A stretch of 38,300 bases of DNA from an uncultured Algibacter sp. (GTDB taxonomy: Bacteria; Bacteroidota; Bacteroidia; Flavobacteriales; Flavobacteriaceae), in NCBI RefSeq assembly GCF_905480415.1, contig NZ_CAJQQI010000015.1, positions 1 through 38,300 of the forward strand, in the 5' to 3' direction. Every line of letters begins with the position of its first letter. Position 1 is the stretch's first letter. The notes beneath the pieces were generated by a model. It was not told the DNA's origin and made no database searches. It was given only the letters and a program-made list of their open reading frames with translations. Position numbers and translations under genes: made by a program. Positions 16,680-25,623 of this stretch are shown in pieces.

Positions 16680-17030
16680 TTATTTTAGTAAATTGGTTGC
16701 TTCATCTGGAAAAACTAATGATGGTTTAAACACCTTAGCCTCTTCGATATCCATAAAAGCATAGGTAATAAGAATTAAGGTGTCACCTACTGATACTTTT
16801 CTGGCAGCAGCGCCGTTAAGTGTAATTTCCCCCGTATTTCGTGGCCCAGGGATACAATAAGTTTCTAAACGCTCTCCATTATCATTATTTACAATTTGAA
16901 CTTTTTCTCCTTGAATAATATTGGCAGCATCCATTAAATCCTCATCAATAGTTATACTACCAATGTAATTGAGTTCTGCACCTGTGCATTTAACTCTATG
17001 AATCTTAGATTTTACTACTTGAATTTGCAT
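16680..17030 (-). CDS. panD: Aspartate 1-decarboxylase proenzyme
   Basis: PanD makes beta-alanine from L-aspartate for pantothenate synthesis. The 116-residue proenzyme carries the self-cleavage site in YIGSITID, between G23 and S24. Cleavage gives the pyruvoyl group on the alpha chain. The active-site Lys lies near the N-terminus ([16 protein letters not shown]), and [20 protein letters not shown] is typical of the barrel core. It lies 13 bases after panC, so the two last precursors of pantothenate are made from one operon. Confidence 0.97.
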   Translation of the reverse strand: MQIQVVKSKIHRVKCTGAELNYIGSITIDEDLMDAANIIQGEKVQIVNNDNGERLETYCIPGPRNTGEITLNGAAARKVSVGDTLILITYAFMDIEEAKVFKPSLVFPDEATNLLK

Positions 17031-17043
17031 GTGGCAAAGATAA

Positions 17044-17895
17044 TTAATTTAAAGCGATATTATCAATAAGTCTAATATCGTCTGCATATACGGCAATAAA
17101 TGCCCGATAGGCTTTTTTGTTTAATTTTCGTTTAATTGGCTTTAAGGTTTTAGCATCTGCAATAATAAAATATTCTAATTCTAACAAATCATGTTTCGCA
17201 AACTGTTTTTCAACCCACTCCATAACTTTAGTAGCACTTTTTGTGCCAAATTTTTCTTTGGCAGTTATTAACGTTTTATAAATAAACGGAGCTACTGCTT
17301 TATATTCGGGTTTTAATCTTGTATTACGCGAACTCATAGCCAATCCATTAGCTTCACGATGAATTTTACATCCAATAATTTTTACTGGAATTTCATATTT
17401 TTCGACTAATTTTTTTATGATTGCTAATTGCTGAAAATCTTTCTCTCCAAAATAACCGTTATGTGGTTTTACAATGTCAAAAAAACGTTTTACAATTGTT
17501 CCAACACCATCAAAATGACCATGCCTAAATTTACCTTCCATTTCAAACTCCAAGCCATCAAAATCGAATTCCTGAGACACTGTGTTTCCTCCATAAATAT
17601 CATCAACAGAGGGTGAGTATACCAAAATATCGGTTTTACTTACAGTTTCTAGCAATGCTACATCACGATCTAAAGTTCTAGGGTATTTTACTAAGTCCTC
17701 GTCATTGTCAAACTGCGTTGGGTTTACAAAAATACTAACCACTACTTTATCATTATCAGCTAAAGCTTTTTTAACTAATTGCAAATGCCCTTCATGCAAT
17801 GCGCCCATAGTGGGCACTATACCAATAGTTCGATTTTTAGATTTCAAAGCATCAATAACCGAAGTGATTTGTTGTTTTTCTAAGTAAATTTCCAC
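17044..17895 (-). CDS. panC: Pantothenate synthetase (pantoate-beta-alanine ligase)
   Basis: PanC joins pantoate and beta-alanine using ATP. The 283-residue sequence shows the nucleotidyl-transferase signature [15 protein letters not shown] (about 27-41), [30 protein letters not shown] and the KMSKS-like MSSRNTRL. It is the first gene of the minus-strand string. A TAnnTTTG match on the minus strand, 17928-17921, lies about 30 bases upstream of the ATG at 17895 and is a plausible promoter element. The divergent neighbour is the glycogen-synthase-like gene. Confidence 0.97.
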   Translation of the reverse strand: MEIYLEKQQITSVIDALKSKNRTIGIVPTMGALHEGHLQLVKKALADNDKVVVSIFVNPTQFDNDEDLVKYPRTLDRDVALLETVSKTDILVYSPSVDDIYGGNTVSQEFDFDGLEFEMEGKFRHGHFDGVGTIVKRFFDIVKPHNGYFGEKDFQQLAIIKKLVEKYEIPVKIIGCKIHREANGLAMSSRNTRLKPEYKAVAPFIYKTLITAKEKFGTKSATKVMEWVEKQFAKHDLLELEYFIIADAKTLKPIKRKLNKKAYRAFIAVYADDIRLIDNIALN

Positions 17896-17920
17896 TTTTT
17901 TAATAAAAAATTAACGCGTG

Positions 17921-17928
17921 CAAACTTA
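17921..17928 (-). promoter_or_regulatory. Candidate -7 box for the panC operon
   Basis: Read on the minus strand, the bases are TAAGTTTG, matching the Bacteroidota -7 consensus TAnnTTTG, 26 bases before the panC ATG. I did not find a clear TTG -33 element. Confidence 0.5.
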
Positions 17929-17959
17929 AGATTTTACAAGCAATTAGCATAAAATTTTG

Positions 17960-17967
17960 TACTTTTG
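17960..17967 (+). promoter_or_regulatory. Candidate -7 box for the glycogen-synthase-like gene
   Basis: TACTTTTG followed by C matches TAnnTTTG and lies about 125 bases before the ATG at 18093, implying a leader of roughly 115-120 bases. No clear -33 TTG was seen. It is 31 bases from the oppositely oriented panC box, so the two promoters are back to back. Confidence 0.55.
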
Positions 17968-18092
17968 CGTGTTTTTTATTTTGAATTTTAGAAAAGTAGA
18001 ACCTTTAAAAAGTTAGGTTTATGAAAATTCTATTAAAAAAATAGAATCAATAATTACTATTTAGTAGTGTTTAAGTCAACAAAAACAAACAT

Positions 18093-18902
18093 ATGAAAGA
18101 TAAGAGGATATTATACGTATCATCTGAAGTCGTGCCTTATTTACCTGAAACCGAAATTTCTTCTATGTCGTTTGAAGCACCAAGATTGGTGAATCAACAA
18201 GGCGGACAAATAAGAATCTTTATGCCTCGATACGGCAATATAAATGAAAGAAGGCATCAATTACACGAAGTTATAAGATTATCTGGTATCAATTTAGTGA
18301 TAAACGATTTAGATATGCCTCTTATTATTAAAGTGGCTTCAATACCTAAAGAGCGTATTCAAGTTTATTTTATTGATAATGATGAATACTTTAAAAGAAA
18401 GGCCACATTAACAGATGAAGACGGCAAATTATTTTCCGATAATGACGAACGCGCTATTTTCTTTGCTAAAGGTGTTATTGAAACTGTAAAAAAATTAAAC
18501 TGGGCTCCAGATATTATTCATGTTCATGGATGGTTAGCATCATTATTACCTCTTTATTTGAAAGAGTATTATAAAGATGAACCCTTGTTTAATGAGAGCA
18601 AAATAGTCACTTCAATTTACAATCAAAGTTTTGAGGGTGAATTAAATAAAGACATGGTTAACAAAATTAAATTTGACAATATTGAGGATGATGCCATTAA
18701 AACACTTGAAGAACCATCTTTTAACAATTTAATGAAAGTTGCCATTGATTATTCAGACGCATTAATTATCGGGTCCGAAAACATTCCAGACGATTTAAAC
18801 TCTTACTTAAAATTATCAGAAAAACCTGTTTTAGAATACAAAAGTAAAGATGAATTTGGTGAAGCTTACACAACATTTTTTAACGAAACTGTTTTAAGTT
18901 AA
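18093..18902 (+). CDS. GT5 glycogen/starch-synthase-like protein, N-terminal domain only
   Basis: The 269-residue protein resembles the N-terminal half of GlgA (PF08323): KRILYVSSEVVPYL, GGQIRIFMPRYGNINERR, DNDERAIFFAKGVIE and DIIHVHGWLASLLPLYL (about 140-156; H143, H145). Real GlgA is about 480 residues and has a second GT-B domain that binds ADP-glucose; that half is missing. The KxGGL motif near the N-terminus is also replaced (ETEISSM, about 19-25). Independent glucan synthesis is therefore unlikely. The stop at 18900-18902 looks natural and a well-formed gene follows, so this is probably a stable short paralogue rather than a recent truncation. It is divergent from panC and upstream of the DUF4270 gene. 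Confidence 0.78.
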   Translation: MKDKRILYVSSEVVPYLPETEISSMSFEAPRLVNQQGGQIRIFMPRYGNINERRHQLHEVIRLSGINLVINDLDMPLIIKVASIPKERIQVYFIDNDEYFKRKATLTDEDGKLFSDNDERAIFFAKGVIETVKKLNWAPDIIHVHGWLASLLPLYLKEYYKDEPLFNESKIVTSIYNQSFEGELNKDMVNKIKFDNIEDDAIKTLEEPSFNNLMKVAIDYSDALIIGSENIPDDLNSYLKLSEKPVLEYKSKDEFGEAYTTFFNETVLS

Positions 18903-18928
18903 TCTATTTAAATTCATTAAAAATTAAT

Positions 18929-20614
18929 ATGAAAAAGACATTTAAAGTCCTTAAATTCTCTACTGTTTTCTTTTTGCTTTTAACATTTTTTATTGCTTGC
19001 GATAAAGAGTTTAGTATTATCGAAAGTGATGTTCTCGGAAATAAAAATGCAAATTTTTATACAGATTCTCTGGTTCTACCAATATCAGCATACAATAAAA
19101 AATTAGAGGCTCTACAAATTAATAGTTTACCATCCAACTTGCTTGGTGTTTTTAATGATCCAGAATATGGAAAAACAACAGCGAGTATAGTTACTCAGCT
19201 AACACCTTCTTCTTTTGATGAAGATTTCGACCTAAATCCAGAAATAGATTCTGTTGTAATAAACATTCCATACTTTAGTAACGTAACTGGTATTGACCCT
19301 AGTAATAGTGAAGCATCTACTTATTCATTAGATTCAATTTACGGTAATGCCAATGCTCCAATAACCTTAACAATTTATCAGAATGATTATTTTTTAAGAG
19401 ACTTTGATCCTTCGGGAGAAATAAATAGCATTCAAAACTATTTTTCTAAGGCTGAGGAACTTGTAGATCCTTCTCATAACTACATTTTGAACGGTTCTCA
19501 AACCATTGATTTTGATAATCATTTAGGTGAAATGATTTATAAAAATGACGATTTTAAAACTAATGCCGAGGCTATTGAGTTATGGAATGAAAGCGATACC
19601 GAAGTGACTAAAACATTTGTTGCTCCAGCACTAAGGATTAGTTTTGAGAGTGATGTTGAAGAAGACGAGGATGCCATAGCCTTTTGGAAAGAAACTATTA
19701 TTGATAAAATAGGTGACCCTGTGTTAAGTAATGCAAATAACTTTAGGAACTACTTTAGAGGTTTGTATTTTAAAGCCGAAGCCAATAGTAGCGATGGTAA
19801 TATGGTTTTAATGAACCTAGGCTCTGCTGATGCTAATGTGACAATTTATTACTCCAAAGGCGAAGCTAATACAAGAACTCAAGACACTTATGTTTTAAAT
19901 TTTAATGGAAATAGACTTAACACGTTTATTAATGAATTCAATGTTACATTAGGAGATGGTGACAAAGACAATGGTGATGAAACATTATATTTGAAAGGAT
20001 TAGAAGGCTCGATGGCGGTAGTAGATTTGTTTCCAACTGATGAGGCTTTAGAGAATTTTAAAAATGATTTTAGACAAACTGGTAATAATGGTGAATTCAT
20101 TAAAGACAATAGAACAGGTAGTTTCCTATTAAAAAAACTTATAAACGAAGCGCATTTGGTTATTTATGAAGATGATAATGTACTCTCTACTGAGGACGAT
20201 AACGGTGATCTATACCATAAATACGATCGTATTTATGCTTATGACATTAAAAACAATATCACAACTATTGATTATCAAATAGATCCTATTGAAAGTAACG
20301 AAGCACTAAGTTCTAAACTTTTTAGTCTTGGACAAAGGGAAGAAAGTACTGGTAAATACAAAATACGTATTACAGAGCACCTAAATAACATTATACAAAA
20401 TGATTCTACCAACTATCAAATTGGGCTAGTATTATCTAATAATGTAAATGTAACCTCAAGCTCAAGAATTTTAAATAGTACTGATGATGTAACCGCTGTT
20501 CCTACAGCATCTATAATCTCTCCTAGAGGGACTATTCTGAATGGAAGCAATGCTATGGATGACAATAAAAAGTTAAAATTAAAAGTATTTTTTACAGAAC
20601 TTAAAGAAAACTAA
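18929..20614 (+). CDS. DUF4270 outer-membrane lipoprotein
   Basis: This 561-residue protein starts with a type II signal peptide (MKKTFKVLKFSTVFFLLLTF...IAC) with lipobox Cys at position 24, so it should be processed by LspA and anchored. Downstream, FYTDSLVLPISAY, LLGVFNDPEYGKTTASIVTQL and PEIDSVVINIPYFS match the DUF4270 family of Bacteroidota. Its function is unknown; the predicted content is mostly beta-strand. It lies 26 bases after the glycogen-synthase-like gene and 145 bases before glmS on the same strand. The constant Asp/Asn-rich, beta-rich make-up suggests a surface-exposed protein. Confidence 0.82.
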   Translation: MKKTFKVLKFSTVFFLLLTFFIACDKEFSIIESDVLGNKNANFYTDSLVLPISAYNKKLEALQINSLPSNLLGVFNDPEYGKTTASIVTQLTPSSFDEDFDLNPEIDSVVINIPYFSNVTGIDPSNSEASTYSLDSIYGNANAPITLTIYQNDYFLRDFDPSGEINSIQNYFSKAEELVDPSHNYILNGSQTIDFDNHLGEMIYKNDDFKTNAEAIELWNESDTEVTKTFVAPALRISFESDVEEDEDAIAFWKETIIDKIGDPVLSNANNFRNYFRGLYFKAEANSSDGNMVLMNLGSADANVTIYYSKGEANTRTQDTYVLNFNGNRLNTFINEFNVTLGDGDKDNGDETLYLKGLEGSMAVVDLFPTDEALENFKNDFRQTGNNGEFIKDNRTGSFLLKKLINEAHLVIYEDDNVLSTEDDNGDLYHKYDRIYAYDIKNNITTIDYQIDPIESNEALSSKLFSLGQREESTGKYKIRITEHLNNIIQNDSTNYQIGLVLSNNVNVTSSSRILNSTDDVTAVPTASIISPRGTILNGSNAMDDNKKLKLKVFFTELKEN

Positions 20615-20759
20615 TTGTTTAACTAATAAAATGGTATCAATATATAAATGGATTTCATCGTATAAATGAACTCTTTCGTATAATAATTTTCTTTCATTAG
20701 TGTTTATTTTACATATTTGCTTTCTAAATTAAAATAACCCCAAATTAAATTTAAAAAAT

Positions 20760-22613
20760 ATGTGTGGAATTGTTGGATATATAGGACCAAGAGATGCATA
20801 CCCAATTGTTATTGAAGGTCTTAAGCGACTAGAATATAGAGGATATGATAGTGCTGGAATTGCTTTATTTGATGGAACGGACCTCAAAGTATCGAAAACC
20901 AAAGGAAAAGTAGCCGATTTAGAAGAACGTTCAGGAAAAGAAATTACTAAAAATGGAAATGTAGGTATTGGCCATACGCGTTGGGCAACCCACGGTGTTC
21001 CAAATGATGTAAACTCGCATCCTCACCTTTCAAACTCTGGTGAATTAGTTATTATACATAATGGTATTATAGAAAATTATGATTCTCTTAAACAAGAACT
21101 TATTTCTAGAGGTTATACGTTTAAATCTGACACTGACACTGAAGTTTTAATTAACTTAATTGAAGATGTAAAAAAACAAGAAAACGTAAAGCTTGGTAAA
21201 GCCGTTCAAATAGCCTTAAATCAAGTTATAGGAGCCTACGCTATTGCTGTTTTTGACAAAACTAAGCCAGAAGAAGTTGTTGTAGCCCGTTTAGGAAGTC
21301 CTTTAGCAATTGGTATTGGCGAAAACGAAGACGAATTTTTTATAGCTAGTGATGCTTCCCCTTTTCTAGAATATACTAAGGATGCAGTGTATCTAGAAGA
21401 TGAAGAGATGGCTGTAATTAGATTCCATAAAGGTATAAAGGTTAGAAAAATTAAAGACGATTCTTTAGTAGACACATATGTTCAAAAACTTCAAATTAAT
21501 TTAGAACAAATTGAAAAAGGAGGTTATGATCATTTCATGCTAAAAGAAATTCATGAGCAACCTAAAGCCATCACGGATACCTATAGAGGTAGATTACTGG
21601 CCAATGAAGGTATTATAAAAATGGTTGGCATTGAAGATAACATGAAAAAGTTCCTTAATGCCAATCGTATTATCATTGTAGCTTGCGGAACATCGTGGCA
21701 CGGTGGATTAGTAGCAGAATATATATTTGAAAATTTAGCAAGAGTCCCTGTAGAGGTTGAATATGCATCAGAGTTTAGATATCGAAATCCTGTTATTACA
21801 GAAGACGATGTCGTGATTGCTATTTCTCAATCTGGAGAAACAGCCGACACATTAGCAGCTATTAAACTTGCTAAATCAAAAGGTGCTTTTGTATTTGGCG
21901 TTTGTAATGTAGTAGGGTCTTCCATTGCTAGAGAATCTGATGCCGGCGCATATACGCATGCTGGACCAGAAATTGGTGTCGCTTCCACAAAAGCTTTTAC
22001 AACACAAATCACCGTCTTAACTCTTATCGCTTTGAGACTAGCTAGAGCAAAAGGTACTATTAGTAGTTCTGATTTCCGTCAACATCTTTTAGAGCTAGAA
22101 ATGATTCCTGGAAAAGTAGAGAAAGCATTAAAGTCAGATGCAAATATTAAAACCATTGCTAATGTTTATAAAGACGTTAGTAATTTTTTATACTTAGGAA
22201 GAGGTTATAATTTTCCTGTAGCCCTTGAAGGTGCACTTAAATTAAAAGAGATTTCATACATACACGCAGAAGGCTATCCAGCTGCAGAAATGAAACATGG
22301 GCCAATCGCATTAATTGATGAAAACATGCCTATTGTAGTTATTGCTACAAAAAAAGGGCATTATGAAAAAGTAGTTAGTAATATTCAAGAAATTAAATCT
22401 AGGAAAGGAAAAATTATTGGTATCGTTACAGAAGGTGATGTTCAAGTTAGAGACCTTGCTGACCATGTTATTGAAGTTCCAGAAACTTTAGAGTTACTTT
22501 CTCCGCTTCTTACAACCATTCCATTACAATTATTATCATACCATATAGCCGTTATGTTAGATAAAAATGTTGATCAACCAAGAAACCTTGCAAAATCTGT
22601 TACCGTAGAGTAA
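20760..22613 (+). CDS. glmS: Glutamine-fructose-6-phosphate aminotransferase (isomerizing)
   Basis: GlmS makes glucosamine-6-phosphate, the first committed precursor of UDP-GlcNAc for peptidoglycan and lipopolysaccharide. The 617-residue protein begins MCGIVGYIGPRDA; after Met removal Cys is the N-terminal nucleophile of the glutaminase domain. RLEYRGYDSAG and HTRWATHG follow, then two SIS domains (VACGTSWHGG, SQSGETADTLAA, ASTKAFTTQ; then LGRGYNFPVALEGALKLKE and HAEGYPAAEMKHGPIALI). The C-terminus PRNLAKSVTVE is typical. No glmS ribozyme is evident in the 145-base upstream gap. A long hairpin follows the gene. Confidence 0.98.
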   Translation: MCGIVGYIGPRDAYPIVIEGLKRLEYRGYDSAGIALFDGTDLKVSKTKGKVADLEERSGKEITKNGNVGIGHTRWATHGVPNDVNSHPHLSNSGELVIIHNGIIENYDSLKQELISRGYTFKSDTDTEVLINLIEDVKKQENVKLGKAVQIALNQVIGAYAIAVFDKTKPEEVVVARLGSPLAIGIGENEDEFFIASDASPFLEYTKDAVYLEDEEMAVIRFHKGIKVRKIKDDSLVDTYVQKLQINLEQIEKGGYDHFMLKEIHEQPKAITDTYRGRLLANEGIIKMVGIEDNMKKFLNANRIIIVACGTSWHGGLVAEYIFENLARVPVEVEYASEFRYRNPVITEDDVVIAISQSGETADTLAAIKLAKSKGAFVFGVCNVVGSSIARESDAGAYTHAGPEIGVASTKAFTTQITVLTLIALRLARAKGTISSSDFRQHLLELEMIPGKVEKALKSDANIKTIANVYKDVSNFLYLGRGYNFPVALEGALKLKEISYIHAEGYPAAEMKHGPIALIDENMPIVVIATKKGHYEKVVSNIQEIKSRKGKIIGIVTEGDVQVRDLADHVIEVPETLELLSPLLTTIPLQLLSYHIAVMLDKNVDQPRNLAKSVTVE

Positions 22614-22640
22614 AAAAGTAACTGCAATATACAATTTCAA

Positions 22641-22672
22641 AATTGCCATGTTTTAATTTTAACATGGCAATT
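22641..22672 (+). terminator. Hairpin after glmS
   Basis: AATTGCCATGTT (22641-22652) and AACATGGCAATT (22661-22672) are perfectly complementary over 12 bp with an 8-base loop. The following T tract is weak (TTCTTATAT), so it may terminate glmS or serve as a 3' stabilising stem. Confidence 0.65.
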
Positions 22673-22828
22673 CTTATATAACACACGTATTTTTAACTAT
22701 TTAATAATAAAAACTAAGGTTTTTTATTAAAATAAACTATGCGTGCATAATTTTTTATACATTTATCAACTAGCATAATATCATTTTATATGTTATCTTG
22801 TTTAACTAACTAAAACTATAATTACTAA

Positions 22829-25618
22829 ATGAAAACAATTTTCCCCTATTTAATGCTTTTGTTTTGTGGCTTAGCATTCTCACAAACAACAATTACTGGT
22901 TCAGTCGTCGATGACAATAGTCAGCCCATTCCCGGTGCTAATATTATTATTGTTGGAACATCAACTGGAACAGTGACAGATTTTGATGGCAATTTTTCTT
23001 TGACAACAAATTTAAACCCCCCATTTAAACTACAAGGAAGTAGTGTTGGTTTTGAAACTGTTATTTTAGAAGTTGCAGTAGCTAGATCAAACGATCAGAT
23101 AATTAATTTTACTCTGAATGAAGGCACCTCGCTTGACGAAGTGGTTATTTCTGCATCAAGAACACCAGAACGTATTTTTGAATCGCCTGTAACTGTTGAA
23201 CGTTTCGGACTTAAAGAAATAAAAAATACAGCATCAGCCGATTTTTACGGTGGTCTAGAAAACCTAAAAGGCGTTGATATCAACACCAATAGTTTAACAT
23301 TTAAATCTGTTAATACTAGGGGTTTTGCCACATTTGCTAACAATCGTTTTATGCAGTTGGTTGATGGCATGGACAATTCTACGCCAGCACTAAACTTTCC
23401 AATTGGAAACTTAGTTGGTATGACAGAAACAGATGTACTAAGTGTTGAATTACTTCCCGGAGCTTCCTCTGCATTATATGGAGCCAATGCCTTTAATGGT
23501 ATTTTATTTATGAGAAGTAAAAACCCTTTCGATCATGCTGGTATAAGTGCTTCAGTTAAAAGAGGAATTACGTCTCAGGAAGCTGCAGGAAACAATGCGT
23601 ACACAGATGTTAGCTTTAGAGCTGCTTATAAGTTTAATGATAAATTTGCGGCTAAAATAAACTTTGGATTTTTAAAAGGTACCGATTGGGCAGCTAATAA
23701 TGAAACCGATAGAAATTCTAACGGAGGAACACGTGAGTCCAATATAAATTATAATGGAGTTAACATTTATGGTGATTTAGTTTCTACAAATATTAAAGGA
23801 GTGGCAGTAACTCTTGAAGGTCTAGGTATTTTACCTTCAGGTGCAAATGCATTGGTTCCTTCTGTAAATGTTAGTAGAACAGGATATGCTGAAGAAGATT
23901 TAACCAATTATAACGCTGAGAGTATAAAATCTGATTGGGGCTTATATTACAGACCTTGGGAAAATGATTTCGAAATATCTTATGTTGGAAAAGTAGGAAC
24001 AGGATCTACAATATATCAAGGTAGTAACCGCTATAATATTAATAATTTTTTCCAAGAGCAACACAAATTAGAAATCAAGAATGATAATTTCTTTTTAAGA
24101 GGTTACATGGTTGGTGATAAGGCCGGAGACTCTTATGATATGGTATTTACCGGTGTAAATATCAATAGAGCCTGGAAAGATGATAATACTTGGTTTGGTG
24201 AATATGTTGGAAATTATGTGGCAGCTACTTTAGGAGGAGCTACAAATGAAGAAGCTCATGCTGTAGGACGAGGAGTTGCTGAAAGCGGAAGATTTTTACC
24301 TGGAACTCCAGAATTTGAAGCTGCATTTAATAAAAGTATTAACGATCCTGATTTATTAACTGGTTCTAAATTTCAAGATGCTTCTAAATATTATCATGCA
24401 GATACAAATTACAACTTTAGCCATCTAGTTGATTTCGCAGATATTCAAGTAGGAGGGTCTTATAGACAGTATAAATTAAATTCTTTTGGAACAATTTATA
24501 CAGATGCTGACAGTCCAATCGATTATTCTGAATATGGTATTTATACACAAATTCAGAAAAATATTGAATTAAATGATGACTTAGAATTAAAACTTACTGG
24601 TTCTGTTCGTTATGACAAATCTGAATTTTTTGATGGTTTTTTATCACCAAGAATTTCGGCTGGTTTAACGGTGAACAGAAATCATAATATTAGAGCATCA
24701 GTACAAACAGGGTTTAGAAACCCTACCACTCAAGATTTATTTATTGGGTTAGATGCTGGACCTTATGTTTTAGTAGGGTCTGCACCAGATAATTTAGATC
24801 GTTATTCAAGATCATACGATATTAGTGGTACTGGTCAATTATTAGGACAGCCAGCTTCTGTTACGCAAACAGGTGGTGCTGGGTATACAAATTCATATAC
24901 ATTAAGTTCTGCTCGTGCACTGGGAGCAACAGGGAATCCTGCGGTCTTAGAAGTTGCAAACCCTGATGTAGTAAAACCAGAACAAGTTACTTCTGCGGAA
25001 GTTGGTTATAGAGGTAAGTACAGCAATTTAATTGTTGATTTTAGTGCTTACTATAATAGCTATGAAGATTTCATTTCTCAAGCAACTGTTGTTTCACCTT
25101 TATACGGAACCGCTGGAGATAATGGCCTTTCTATTGCTGCATTAGCAAATGGAGATACGCAAGCTTATAACATTTACACAAATTCTTTAGCAAAGGTTAA
25201 TTCTTATGGAGCATCTATTGGTTTATCAACTAAAGTGTTTGGTGATTTTGACTTAAGCGGAAGTTATACCTATGCAAAATTAGATTTTGATCAAGATAAA
25301 TATCCTGATTTTGTAACAAACTTTAATACGCCAGAACATAAGTTTAAAGCATCCTTTGGTAATACAGAGTTGTTTGAAAACTTTGGTTTCAATGTTTCTT
25401 ATAGATTTAGTGATGATTATTATTGGGAAGCAACTTTTGGTAATGGTGTTGTACCAGAATACCATGTTGTTGATGCCCAAATTAATTTGAAAATCCCAAG
25501 CTTTAAATCTACTTTAAAAGCAGGAGCAACAAATCTTTTAGGAGATGAATACTTTACAGCCTTTGGTACTGGTAATATTGGATCTATGTACTATTTATCA
25601 TGGACCATTAACAACTAA
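22829..25618 (+). CDS. TonB-dependent outer-membrane receptor with N-terminal carboxypeptidase-like domain
   Basis: The 929-residue protein has a signal peptide (MKTIFPYLMLLFCGLAFSQ) and a carboxypeptidase-regulatory-like domain (about 20-105: ITGSVVDDNSQPIPGANI, GTVTDFDGNFSL). A TonB box/plug follows (LDEVVISASRTPERIFESP..., then NTRGFATFANNRFMQLVDG and VELLPGASSALYGANAFNG), and then a large beta-barrel ending in the aromatic strand YYLSWTIN. It therefore imports a ligand across the outer membrane using TonB energy. It is five bases upstream of an SGNH-hydrolase lipoprotein, a SusC-like plus lipoprotein layout, but the partner is not SusD. The substrate cannot be read from sequence; an esterified carbohydrate or lipid is reasonable from the partner. 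Confidence 0.93.
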   Translation: MKTIFPYLMLLFCGLAFSQTTITGSVVDDNSQPIPGANIIIVGTSTGTVTDFDGNFSLTTNLNPPFKLQGSSVGFETVILEVAVARSNDQIINFTLNEGTSLDEVVISASRTPERIFESPVTVERFGLKEIKNTASADFYGGLENLKGVDINTNSLTFKSVNTRGFATFANNRFMQLVDGMDNSTPALNFPIGNLVGMTETDVLSVELLPGASSALYGANAFNGILFMRSKNPFDHAGISASVKRGITSQEAAGNNAYTDVSFRAAYKFNDKFAAKINFGFLKGTDWAANNETDRNSNGGTRESNINYNGVNIYGDLVSTNIKGVAVTLEGLGILPSGANALVPSVNVSRTGYAEEDLTNYNAESIKSDWGLYYRPWENDFEISYVGKVGTGSTIYQGSNRYNINNFFQEQHKLEIKNDNFFLRGYMVGDKAGDSYDMVFTGVNINRAWKDDNTWFGEYVGNYVAATLGGATNEEAHAVGRGVAESGRFLPGTPEFEAAFNKSINDPDLLTGSKFQDASKYYHADTNYNFSHLVDFADIQVGGSYRQYKLNSFGTIYTDADSPIDYSEYGIYTQIQKNIELNDDLELKLTGSVRYDKSEFFDGFLSPRISAGLTVNRNHNIRASVQTGFRNPTTQDLFIGLDAGPYVLVGSAPDNLDRYSRSYDISGTGQLLGQPASVTQTGGAGYTNSYTLSSARALGATGNPAVLEVANPDVVKPEQVTSAEVGYRGKYSNLIVDFSAYYNSYEDFISQATVVSPLYGTAGDNGLSIAALANGDTQAYNIYTNSLAKVNSYGASIGLSTKVFGDFDLSGSYTYAKLDFDQDKYPDFVTNFNTPEHKFKASFGNTELFENFGFNVSYRFSDDYYWEATFGNGVVPEYHVVDAQINLKIPSFKSTLKAGATNLLGDEYFTAFGTGNIGSMYYLSWTINN

Positions 25619-25623
25619 TAATT

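Noticed and set aside
20615-20759. glmS ribozyme upstream of glmS
   Set aside because: The gap is 145 bases of AT-rich sequence with no visible double-pseudoknot core; that ribozyme is mainly known from Firmicutes.
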